Assembly: GCA_902493835.1 (NCBI GenBank) | Contig: CABURG010000093.1 | Coordinates: forward strand, 1 to 6,920 | From: an uncultured Collinsella sp. | GTDB taxonomy: Bacteria > Actinomycetota > Coriobacteriia > Coriobacteriales > Coriobacteriaceae | Length of the DNA: 6,920 nucleotides | Direction: 5' to 3' | In this document: piece after piece, positions 1-6,209 of the stretch | How positions within the stretch are numbered: position 1 is the stretch's first letter | How the letters are laid out: each line of letters begins with the position of its first letter | The notes under the pieces: model-generated | Databases searched by the model: none | Told to the model about the DNA's origin: nothing | What the model saw: the letters and a program-made list of their open reading frames with translations, nothing else | Translations under genes and position numbers: made by a program

Positions 1-1168
1 AACCAGCCTTATCGAGCCCGGCGACCATACGATCACGCAGCTTACGAGCACGTCGCTCCAAATGAGCCTGCGGCAGCGTAAGCATGCTGAGCACCGGAAT
101 ATCGCGATGGGCAACATCGGCGCCATCCATGTAGATGCGCAGCGTGGCCTCGAGCGCCGACAGAGCCAGTTTGCCCGGACGCAGAGCGCGCATGAGCGGA
201 TGTGCGCCGCAGGCCTGGACCAGATCGCGACGGCCCATGATAATGCCCGCCTGCGCGGCGCCCAGCAGCTTATCACCCGAGCACGACACGATATCGAGCC
301 CCGCCGCCACCGAAGTGGGTGTAGTCTCCTCGCCGCCACGAACCAGGATGTCGTCAGGCAACAGCGCGCCCGACCCCTGGTCTTCATAGAACAGCAGGCC
401 GTTCTTATGGGCCAGTGCGGCGAGCCCCCTTGAGCTCACTTCCTCGTGAAAACCTTCGATGCGATAGTTGGAAGGATGGACCTTAAGGATCATCGCCGTA
501 TCGGTCGTGATGGCGCGCTCGTAGTCGCCCAAATGCGTGCGGTTGGTGGCGCCGACCTCGACAAGCTTGGCGCCCGAAGCCGCCATGACATCGGGGATGC
601 GAAAGCTGCCGCCAATCTCGACAAGCTCGCCGCGGCTGACGATAACCTCTTTGCCCGCGGCATGGGTGGCAAGCACCAGCAGCACCGCGGCGGCGTTGTT
701 GTTGACCACAAGCGCGTCCTCGGCACCGGTAAGCGAGCGAATCAGCTGTGCAGCGTGCTCCTTGCGCGACCCGCGCGAGCAGGTGTCCACGCTGTACTCG
801 AGCGTGCTGTAGCCGCGCGCGACCTCGGCCACGGCCTTGGCGGCCGACTCCGCGAGCGGGGCGCGGCCCAAGTTGGTATGGATGACCACGCCCGTGGCGT
901 TGACGGCAGGGCGCAAGCTCGGCAGCGCAGAGCGGTGGGCACGCCACTCGACGGCCGAGGCCAGCTCGCGCTTAGAGCGTGGAGCGGCACCGGCACGAAT
1001 CGCAGCGCGCTCCTCGTCAAGCTCGGCCGTGACAGCGGCATGCACCACCGCGTCGCAGGTCTCCCCCGCCGCCTTCACTACCGGCCACTCGGCAAGCAGC
1101 TCGTTGACAGAAGGAATGGCGCGCAGGCGGGCGCGCACCTCATCGGACATGTTCTGGCTATCGCTCAT
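1..1168 (-). CDS. selA: L-seryl-tRNA(Sec) selenium transferase (selenocysteine synthase), 3' end cut off by the window edge
   Basis: SelA is a cytoplasmic PLP enzyme that converts seryl-tRNA(Sec) to selenocysteinyl-tRNA(Sec) using selenophosphate. I translated the minus strand by hand from ATG at 1166-1168: 389 codons are open to the left edge without a stop. E. coli SelA has 463 residues, so roughly 75 C-terminal residues are missing. Family signatures seen in order are VNATGVVIHTNLGRAPL (residues 89-105), GYSTLEY with CSRGSR (119-135), LTGAEDALVVNNNAAAVLL (146-164), VIVSRGELVEIGGSFRIPDV (175-194), LKVHPSNYRIEGF (228-240) and SGDKLLG (297-303). Lys300 of that last motif should be the PLP lysine (Lys295 in E. 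coli). The start is supported by GAAAGG at 1175-1180, 6 nt upstream; a second Met at codon 7 has no ribosome binding site. It lies 52 nt after the molybdoenzyme gene on the same strand and is probably co-transcribed with it. selB and selD could follow outside the window. Confidence 0.96.
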   Translation of the reverse strand, partial: MSDSQNMSDEVRARLRAIPSVNELLAEWPVVKAAGETCDAVVHAAVTAELDEERAAIRAGAAPRSKRELASAVEWRAHRSALPSLRPAVNATGVVIHTNLGRAPLAESAAKAVAEVARGYSTLEYSVDTCSRGSRKEHAAQLIRSLTGAEDALVVNNNAAAVLLVLATHAAGKEVIVSRGELVEIGGSFRIPDVMAASGAKLVEVGATNRTHLGDYERAITTDTAMILKVHPSNYRIEGFHEEVSSRGLAALAHKNGLLFYEDQGSGALLPDDILVRGGEETTPTSVAAGLDIVSCSGDKLLGAAQAGIIMGRRDLVQACGAHPLMRALRPGKLALSALEATLRIYMDGADVAHRDIPVLSMLTLPQAHLERRARKLRDRMVAGLDKAG

Positions 1169-1220
1169 GTGCGGCCTTTCAAAAGAAACGTGGATCAGTC
1201 GAATACATCAGCTGAGTCAA

Positions 1221-3338
1221 TTACTCGTCATTATCCTCGCGCGCCGTGATTTTTTCCACGCGAACGGCGTTTTCCTGGGTGAGCGCGGCGCCCGTCAACG
1301 GGTCCCAACGCAACGGTGTATGGTCGAGCGGGCCCACGCCCAAGGCTTGAGCGCCACCGGCATCGGCGCCAAACGAACGCCCACCGGGGGCGGCCGAGGT
1401 GAAGATGCACGCTGGATGCAGATACGGCGTCGTCTCCACGCGCACGCGGTCGCGGCCCATATCGCTCACGAGTTCGACGATCTCGCCGTCGGCGATGCCC
1501 ATGTGCGCAGCAGCATCGGCATTCATCTGCACGGCATCCAGGTCCGATCCAGCCTCGGCGGCACCTTGGGCAGCGAGCCTGCGCGAAGTATGCGACTCAA
1601 AGGGACGGTTGCCGCTAATGAGGCGAAACATCCCCGGGCCGGGCTCCACCATGGGAGCGATCCAGTTGGGCACACGACCCATGCCGGCTCGCTCCCATAT
1701 GTCGCTTGCCAGCGCAATCTTGCCGCCGGCAAGCGGAATCACCGGCTCACCCGTGCGCGTCGGCAGCGCAACACCCGTGTCGGCCCAGCCGCGCTCCTTG
1801 AGCTCGTCCAGATCGATTCCAAAAGGCGCCATCTGGGCAGCCGCCAGATCGTCAGACGTAAACTGGAAGTACTCGCCCACGCCACACGCCTGCGCCAGAC
1901 CGGCAAAAATCTCCCGACCGGGACGTGTGTCGTCATGCTGCACAGGCAGCACGGCGTTGCGGTAGAACACGCGCGCATCGTTGGCGTCCACGACCGTTCC
2001 CACGCCGCGGTCGGCCTCCAGATACGTCACGTCGGGCAGCACGAAGTCAGAAGCACGCGCCGTCTCGGACCAGCGAATATCAATCGTCACGAGTAAGTCG
2101 AGCTGCTGCAAAATTCTCAGCCATGCACCAGCATTGCCATAGCCCGCACCGGGGTTACTGGCATAGACGATGAGTCCGCGCAGGTCCCTGGTAAGAATCG
2201 ACTGACCGATGGTCGTGCACAGGCCGCGCACCGGATCGACCAGTGGATAGCGCTCGGACCCCAACTTGGGCTCACGTGGCATCGACGGCGTCGCGAAACG
2301 CGCAGGGTCCAAATCGCCCAAAGCAAGCGGCGTGGGCGGGTTGAGGGCACCGCCCGCGTGTCCGATGCAGCCCAGCAGCACATCGACCAGACAAATCGCG
2401 CGCGCGGTCTGGGTGCTATTGGCATACGCGATACCGATGCCGCCATGAAAGCCTGCATCCACCACGGCGGCAGGCGCGGCGGCAGCTAAATCACGCGCCG
2501 TGGCGGCGATCTCTGCGGCCGGCACGTCGCACATCGACTCGGCCCACTCGGGCGTCCAAGCACGGGCCGCCTGCGCCAGCTCGTCAAAACCCATGGTATA
2601 GCGGGTCACGAACTCGTGGTCATACAGATCCTCGGCAATCAAGACATGGGCAATACCCAACAGCAGCGCCAAGTCGCAGCCCGGGCGCACGCACAGCCAG
2701 CGGTCGGCAAGCGCAGCCGAGCCACTGCGCCGGGGGTCGACCACGATAATCTTCGCCCCACGGCGACGGGCATCGTTGAGCGTATCAACGGCCCCCATCG
2801 TCGACGAATCGACAATGGAACGCCCCAGGTACATGATGCAATCGGTATGCGCAAGGTCGGAGGCGGGACTATAGCCCAGGCTGTGCTCCCAGCCGGTGAG
2901 ACGGCTTACCTCGCAGGCACCGTCGGCACCGTACACGTTGGGCGAACCGAGCGCATGCATAAAGCGATACGCCCAGTAGCGGTCGAACGAGGGCACGCCG
3001 AGCGTCATGCCCAGCGCACGGGGACCATGCCCGTCAACAATCTCCCCAAGGCGCGCTGCGATCTGCGCGAACGCCTCATCCCACGAAATCGCATCGAACC
3101 CCGAGCCATCCTGGCGGCGGCGCATGGGATGCAAAATCCGATCACGCTCGTCAAACGGCACTGCCAGGCGATGCCGTCCGCGGGCGCAGAGGGCACGCGC
3201 CGCGCACGGGTGCCCCGGCACCGGCAACTCGGCCACCACGCGACCGTCTTCAACGCGTGCCGCAAAGGCGCAATCGGCATAGCATCCCCCACATGTGGTC
3301 ACCACGGCGCGACCGTCAGGCTTCACAGCAGATGTCAT
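1221..3338 (-). CDS. Cytoplasmic molybdopterin/tungstopterin oxidoreductase of the DMSO-reductase superfamily, polysulfide/thiosulfate reductase-like catalytic subunit
   Basis: This 705-residue protein binds one [4Fe-4S] cluster and a bis-pterin Mo or W cofactor. The N-terminal cluster ligands are C16, C19, C23 and C51 (CGGCYADC, then CARG). The family's linker (ISWDEAFAQIAARL, residues 84-97) follows. The residue matching the metal ligand is C142, in GACEVSRLTGW, close to Sec140 of E. coli FdhF. Later come SNPGAGYGN, DFVLPDVTYLEADRG and the C-terminal cofactor-binding domain with SGNRPFESHT. Two positions argue against formate dehydrogenase: the residue after the fourth Cys pair is Arg (CARG), where FdhF has Lys (CLKG), and C142 is followed by Glu, where FdhF has His. 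VLPDVTYLE resembles PsrA/PhsA enzymes. There is no twin-arginine signal, hence a cytoplasmic location, and no FeS or membrane partner subunit next to it. The ATG at 3338 is chosen because GAAAGGGG precedes it by 8 nt; an upstream in-frame TTG at 3404 overlaps the focA terminator. The substrate is unknown. Confidence 0.88.
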   Translation of the reverse strand: MTSAVKPDGRAVVTTCGGCYADCAFAARVEDGRVVAELPVPGHPCAARALCARGRHRLAVPFDERDRILHPMRRRQDGSGFDAISWDEAFAQIAARLGEIVDGHGPRALGMTLGVPSFDRYWAYRFMHALGSPNVYGADGACEVSRLTGWEHSLGYSPASDLAHTDCIMYLGRSIVDSSTMGAVDTLNDARRRGAKIIVVDPRRSGSAALADRWLCVRPGCDLALLLGIAHVLIAEDLYDHEFVTRYTMGFDELAQAARAWTPEWAESMCDVPAAEIAATARDLAAAAPAAVVDAGFHGGIGIAYANSTQTARAICLVDVLLGCIGHAGGALNPPTPLALGDLDPARFATPSMPREPKLGSERYPLVDPVRGLCTTIGQSILTRDLRGLIVYASNPGAGYGNAGAWLRILQQLDLLVTIDIRWSETARASDFVLPDVTYLEADRGVGTVVDANDARVFYRNAVLPVQHDDTRPGREIFAGLAQACGVGEYFQFTSDDLAAAQMAPFGIDLDELKERGWADTGVALPTRTGEPVIPLAGGKIALASDIWERAGMGRVPNWIAPMVEPGPGMFRLISGNRPFESHTSRRLAAQGAAEAGSDLDAVQMNADAAAHMGIADGEIVELVSDMGRDRVRVETTPYLHPACIFTSAAPGGRSFGADAGGAQALGVGPLDHTPLRWDPLTGAALTQENAVRVEKITAREDNDE

Positions 3339-3346
3339 CTCGATTA

Positions 3347-3354
3347 CCCCTTTC
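3347..3354 (-). promoter_or_regulatory. Ribosome binding site deciding the molybdoenzyme start
   Basis: The minus strand reads GAAAGGGG here, 8 nt before the ATG at 3336-3338. This favours that start over the in-frame TTG at 3404, which lies in the U-tract of the preceding terminator, and over the ATG at 3354-3356, which overlaps this site. Confidence 0.7.
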
Positions 3355-3402
3355 ATCAGCCAAACACAACAGGCCAAAAGCTCGGCAACGAGCCCCAAAC
3401 CC

Positions 3403-3438
3403 AAAAAGCCTCCCGCACGGCAACGCCCCGCGGGAGGC
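3403..3438 (-). terminator. Rho-independent terminator of the hyc-focA operon
   Basis: On the minus strand GCCTCCCGC (3438-3430) is repeated inverted as GCGGGAGGC (3416-3408), a perfect 9-bp GC-rich stem with a 13-nt loop that can itself form a small GGC/GCC pairing, followed at once by five T (3407-3403). It begins 22 nt after the focA stop codon. On the plus strand the stem is not followed by a T-run, so it works in one direction only. It separates the hydrogenase/focA unit from the molybdoenzyme-selA unit. Confidence 0.9.
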
Positions 3439-3460
3439 CCAACGTCAAACAGACGGTACC

Positions 3461-4300
3461 TTACGTCTCGGACTTTTTGGCGTAGATAAACCAGTAGCCG
3501 AGCGCGACCAGAACCGCGCCGCCCACGATGTTGCCCAGCGTGGCGGCGGACAGGTTAAACGCAATGCCCGCGGCGTTGAGCGCATCGGCGCCGGCGACGT
3601 CGGCACCATAGCCGCACGCGTGCATCACGGCACCCATGGGCAAAAAGTACATGTTGGCAACGCAGTGCTCAAAACCGCAGGCCACAAAGGCGGCGATGGG
3701 CAGCAGAATGCCCACAACCTTATCGACCACGGTCTTGCCGGCGGTACCGATCCACACGGCCAGGCACACAAAGATATTGCACAGGATGCCGCGGAAGAAG
3801 ATCGTCACCCAGTCGACCGTCACCTTGCCGGCGGCGACGCTCACCATGGAATTGGCGACCGCCTCGCCGTTGAGCTTGTAAATGCCGGCCATGTACACCA
3901 AAAAGACGATGAACAGGGCACCGACAAAGTTACCAAGCCACACGACGACCCAAGCCTTGAGCATCTGGACCAGGGTGATCTTTTTGCTCTTGAGCGCGCA
4001 GACCATAAGTGAATTACCGGTGAACAGCTCGGCGCCGCACACCAGCACGAGCACCAGGCCCAGGCAAAAGCACAGGCCGCCCACGACACGCTGGGCGCCC
4101 CAGCCCAGCGTGCTATCGCTCAAGAACACGGTAAAGAACAGACCGCCGAAGGCGATGAACGCGCCGGCGAACATTGCCAACAGAAAGGCCTTTGCGACCG
4201 GCAGGTTGGCCTTGGTCACGCCGGCGGCCTCGGTCTTGGCCTCGATCGCGGCGGGCGCCAGGCAATCGGGAGCGGGATATTCTGCCTTGGAATCTGCCAT
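3461..4300 (-). CDS. focA: FocA-type formate channel (FNT family)
   Basis: This 279-residue inner-membrane protein belongs to the formate-nitrite transporter family, pentameric channels that pass formate, or formic acid, in both directions. Six hydrophobic segments fit the family fold. Resemblance to E. coli FocA is clear throughout: the N-terminal LAPAAIEAKTEAAGV helix, VVGGLCFCLGLVLVLVCGAE, LFTGNS with Thr94 (Thr91 in E. coli), WLGNFVGAL, a cytoplasmic VDK lysine at 194, and GFEHCVANMYFLPMG, whose His212 matches the central pore histidine His209. The start at 4300 is preferred: AGGAAAGAAG at 4309-4318 sits 8 nt upstream, and the N-terminus then aligns with FocA. A TTG 33 nt further upstream (4333) would add 11 residues but its AGGAG is only 3 nt away. 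It is the last gene of the hyc operon, 39 nt after hycI. This placement argues for formate and against nitrite or hydrosulfide as the substrate. Confidence 0.93.
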   Translation of the reverse strand: MADSKAEYPAPDCLAPAAIEAKTEAAGVTKANLPVAKAFLLAMFAGAFIAFGGLFFTVFLSDSTLGWGAQRVVGGLCFCLGLVLVLVCGAELFTGNSLMVCALKSKKITLVQMLKAWVVVWLGNFVGALFIVFLVYMAGIYKLNGEAVANSMVSVAAGKVTVDWVTIFFRGILCNIFVCLAVWIGTAGKTVVDKVVGILLPIAAFVACGFEHCVANMYFLPMGAVMHACGYGADVAGADALNAAGIAFNLSAATLGNIVGGAVLVALGYWFIYAKKSET

Positions 4301-4308
4301 GTCAATCA

Positions 4309-4318
4309 CTTCTTTCCT
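4309..4318 (-). promoter_or_regulatory. Ribosome binding site deciding the focA start
   Basis: The minus strand reads AGGAAAGAAG, 8 nt before the ATG at 4298-4300. It supports the 279-residue form over the longer TTG-initiated form beginning at 4333. Confidence 0.65.
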
Positions 4319-4339
4319 AATCAGCAGGGACAAGCGCTC

Positions 4340-4843
4340 CTATTGCTCTTGCCCCAAGCGGACAAAGTGGGAAAAGTCATTGGCGGCCACGGCGTCGTAC
4401 ACGGCGTCGACGGCGTCAAAGACTTCCGGGGACATGGGGTTGTAGAACTCCGTGTCGCCCGGCTGAATCCCAACGAAGACGATATCATCGCACGATTGCT
4501 CAATCTCTTCGATCAGAATCGACAAAGGAAGCGAATGCGTGGTGAACATCGACTTGCGGGCCACGTCACGTTTGTCGAGCAGGCGGATGGCACCGACGGG
4601 CAGCGCCATGTCGGCGGCATCGACCAAAACCAAACGCGGCGGACGCTCGCGCTTGACCTCGATGATGTCATCCTCGGGCGTCTGACCGCCGTCGATGGTG
4701 TACCAACCGGCGATAGGCGTGTCCTCCATCTTTTTGGAGAGCACGGGGCCGGCGGCATCGTCGGCGCGCAGCACGCTTCCCGCCGTGAGCACGATACCCG
4801 CAAATGGGGCGCCGTTCACACGACCATCCACAACGCGACCCAT
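4340..4843 (-). CDS. hycI: Hydrogenase maturation endopeptidase, HycI family
   Basis: HycI is a cytoplasmic protease that, once nickel is inserted, trims the C-terminus of the hydrogenase large subunit HycE so that the active site closes. The 167-residue product aligns with E. coli HycI (156 residues) over nearly its whole length: DDAAGPVLSKKM, WYTIDGGQTPEDDI, PPRLVLVDAADMALPVGAIRL, FTTHSLPLSILIEEIEQ and IVFVGIQPGDTEFYNPMSPEV. The nickel-sensing residues known for HycI (Asp16, Asp62, His90) are present as Asp29, Asp75 and His103. Two things are odd. The usual GNxxxxDDG motif reads GSVLRADDA, with Asn and the Gly after the Asp pair both replaced. There are also about 13 extra N-terminal residues. 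The ATG overlaps the hycH stop (TAATG) and has GGAAGGT at 4851-4857, so this start is likely and the two genes are translationally coupled. The substrate, HycE, must be encoded upstream, beyond the right edge. Confidence 0.93.
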   Translation of the reverse strand: MGRVVDGRVNGAPFAGIVLTAGSVLRADDAAGPVLSKKMEDTPIAGWYTIDGGQTPEDDIIEVKRERPPRLVLVDAADMALPVGAIRLLDKRDVARKSMFTTHSLPLSILIEEIEQSCDDIVFVGIQPGDTEFYNPMSPEVFDAVDAVYDAVAANDFSHFVRLGQEQ

Positions 4844-5424
4844 TACTGCAACCTTCCCGTCAGATACACGCCCGACACATCGCGCACGCGCTCAACCAGA
4901 TCGCGGAACTTCATCAGAAACGCGACCTGCTGGGCATGCAGGCCAAAGTCGTCGTCGAACACCGAGATGCCGGCCTTGGCCGAGCCGCGAAAACCGCGCT
5001 CGTCGAGCAGCGTGTCGCAGGCCTCGAGCAGCGACGGCACCGCCGCCTTGTCAAGCTGGCACTCGCCAAAGGAGCGGATGGCCTCGAACTTGGTCTTGGC
5101 CTCCCCCTCCGGCAGCGCGTCGACGAGCGAATAGAAGACATCCACCGGCACCGACAGGCGCGGCTCAAAGCAATCGAGCACGCCGGTGTGGTGGCCCACG
5201 GCGAGCGTGTAGTACAGCACGTCGCAGGCCTCCTGGGGAACGTCTTCCTCGGTCTCCACAAACTTACGCGTGAGCTCATAGAAGACCACCTGGTCGGGCG
5301 CATGGCCCAGGCAGGGGTCGGCGACGCCCTCGGCGGCCTCGTCGCTTGCGCGCGAGGCATCGCCAAAGGAGCCGCCGAGCATACCGGGGCCCGCAAAGTA
5401 ACCAGAGCGGTCCGTGAGCTCCAT
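4843..5424 (-). CDS. hycH: Formate hydrogenlyase accessory/maturation protein HycH
   Basis: HycH is a small cytoplasmic protein required for assembly of FHL hydrogenase in E. coli but not part of the final complex; its exact biochemical job is not settled. The 193-residue product carries the family core from about residue 45: QVVFYELTRKF, then DVLYYTLAVGHHTGVLDCFE with the GHHxGVxDC signature at 77-85, a central FEAIRSFGEC segment and a C-terminal LVERVRDVSGVYLTGRL. E. coli HycH has 136 residues; here there are about 45 extra, Gly/Ala/Asp-rich residues at the N-terminus and a modest insertion before the last helix. The start is well supported: ATG follows the hycG stop TAG without any gap and GGAGGT (5431-5436) lies 6 nt upstream inside the end of hycG. 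The stop overlaps the hycI ATG by one base. No metal-binding or membrane motif is visible. Confidence 0.92.
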   Translation of the reverse strand: MELTDRSGYFAGPGMLGGSFGDASRASDEAAEGVADPCLGHAPDQVVFYELTRKFVETEEDVPQEACDVLYYTLAVGHHTGVLDCFEPRLSVPVDVFYSLVDALPEGEAKTKFEAIRSFGECQLDKAAVPSLLEACDTLLDERGFRGSAKAGISVFDDDFGLHAQQVAFLMKFRDLVERVRDVSGVYLTGRLQ

Positions 5425-6207
5425 CTAGTGACCTCCGGCCAGCACCAGATCCTGCAGCGCCGAGTAGACCTCAACGCGGCGCGGATCGTCCTGCTTGTCG
5501 ATGAGCAGCGCCATGGCACCTCGGATATCACCCTTGGGCGCGTCCTCGAGCGTATCCATAAACTCGTTGGCCAGGTCGCGGCCGTAACGGTAGCCGCTCA
5601 TGGCGCGAGCCTCGCGCTCGATGGCAACGCGCAGCTTGTACGGCACGCCGGGGTGCAGGATATCGGCCTGCTCGCCGGCAGCCTCCACCGTAGTCTCGGC
5701 ATGGAGCTTTTGGTCCAGCAGGCCAAGTGCCATGGCAAAGCCGTAGACGGTCTGCGCGGGGCTGGGCGGGCAGCCGGGGATGTAGACATCGACCGGCAGA
5801 ATCTTATCCGTGCCGCCCCAGACGCAGTAGTTGTCGTAGAAGATGCCGCCGGTGCAGCCGCACGCGCCATAGGACACCACGATCTTGGGATCGGGTGCGG
5901 CCTCAAACGCGCGCAGGGCCGGCATGCGCATGGCACGCGTCACGGCGCCGGTGTACAGCAGCACATCGGCGTGACGGGGCGAAGGCACGACCTTGATGCC
6001 AAAGCGCTCGACGTCAAAGACGGGCGTGATGGAACCGAAGATCTCGATCTCGCAGCCGTTGCAGCCGCCGCAGTCGACGCGGTAGACGTACACCGAGCGC
6101 TTGATCTTCTTAAGAAGGGTCGCCTTGGCCTTCTCGATGCTCTCGTCGAGCTCGATCTTGGTCGGGCGGTACTGAAGCCGCTCGGGCAAAAGCGTGGGTT
6201 CGGCCAT
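5425..6207 (-). CDS. hycG: [NiFe]-hydrogenase-3/4 type small subunit HycG (NuoB-like), FHL complex
   Basis: HycG is the membrane-peripheral small subunit that carries the proximal [4Fe-4S] cluster and hands electrons to the [NiFe] site in HycE, on the cytoplasmic face of the FHL complex. The 260-residue product (E. coli HycG 255) is very similar to it: KIKRSVYVYRVDCGGCNGCE (35-53), RFGIKVVPSPRHADVLLYTG, RAMRMPALRAF, VSYGACGCTGGIFYDNYCVW, DKILPVDVYIPGCPPSP and YGFAMALGLLDQKL. Candidate cluster ligands are among C46, C49, C52, C116 and C146. C118 is an additional Cys where E. coli has Asn (GACGNSGG against GACGCTGG). The C-terminal 100 residues, including EREARAMSGYRYGRDLANEF, follow HycG rather than NuoB. 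ATG at 6207 has AAGGAGGA at 6214-6221 and begins 2 nt after the hycF stop. HyfI of hydrogenase-4 is the closest alternative; hycH and hycI next door favour hyc naming. Confidence 0.96.
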   Translation of the reverse strand: MAEPTLLPERLQYRPTKIELDESIEKAKATLLKKIKRSVYVYRVDCGGCNGCEIEIFGSITPVFDVERFGIKVVPSPRHADVLLYTGAVTRAMRMPALRAFEAAPDPKIVVSYGACGCTGGIFYDNYCVWGGTDKILPVDVYIPGCPPSPAQTVYGFAMALGLLDQKLHAETTVEAAGEQADILHPGVPYKLRVAIEREARAMSGYRYGRDLANEFMDTLEDAPKGDIRGAMALLIDKQDDPRRVEVYSALQDLVLAGGH

Positions 6208-6209
6208 GG

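Noticed and set aside
1185..1220. Possible promoter before selA: TTGACT (1220-1215) on the minus strand and an 8-bp palindrome TCAGCTGA (1208-1215)
   Set aside because: No acceptable -10 element sits 16-18 nt downstream of TTGACT, and one short palindrome is expected by chance. The 52-nt gap is equally consistent with co-transcription.
837..2096. 419-codon plus-strand open frame opposite selA and the molybdoenzyme
   Set aside because: It covers parts of two real genes on the other strand, has low-complexity composition and no family resemblance.
1221..3338. Calling the molybdoenzyme FdhF, the FHL formate dehydrogenase
   Set aside because: Length and overall fold fit, but Arg in place of Lys after the FeS cluster and Glu in place of His after the metal-ligand Cys do not.
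3339..3402. Promoter for the molybdoenzyme-selA unit
   Set aside because: One is expected after the terminator, but I found no convincing -35/-10 pair; only a short CTCG/CGAG hairpin (3381-3392) and the ribosome binding site are visible. Read-through or an atypical promoter remains possible.
2616..4445. Plus-strand open frames at 2616-3485, 3257-4012 and 3882-4445
   Set aside because: They run across the focA terminator and opposite conserved coding sequence; none resembles a known protein.
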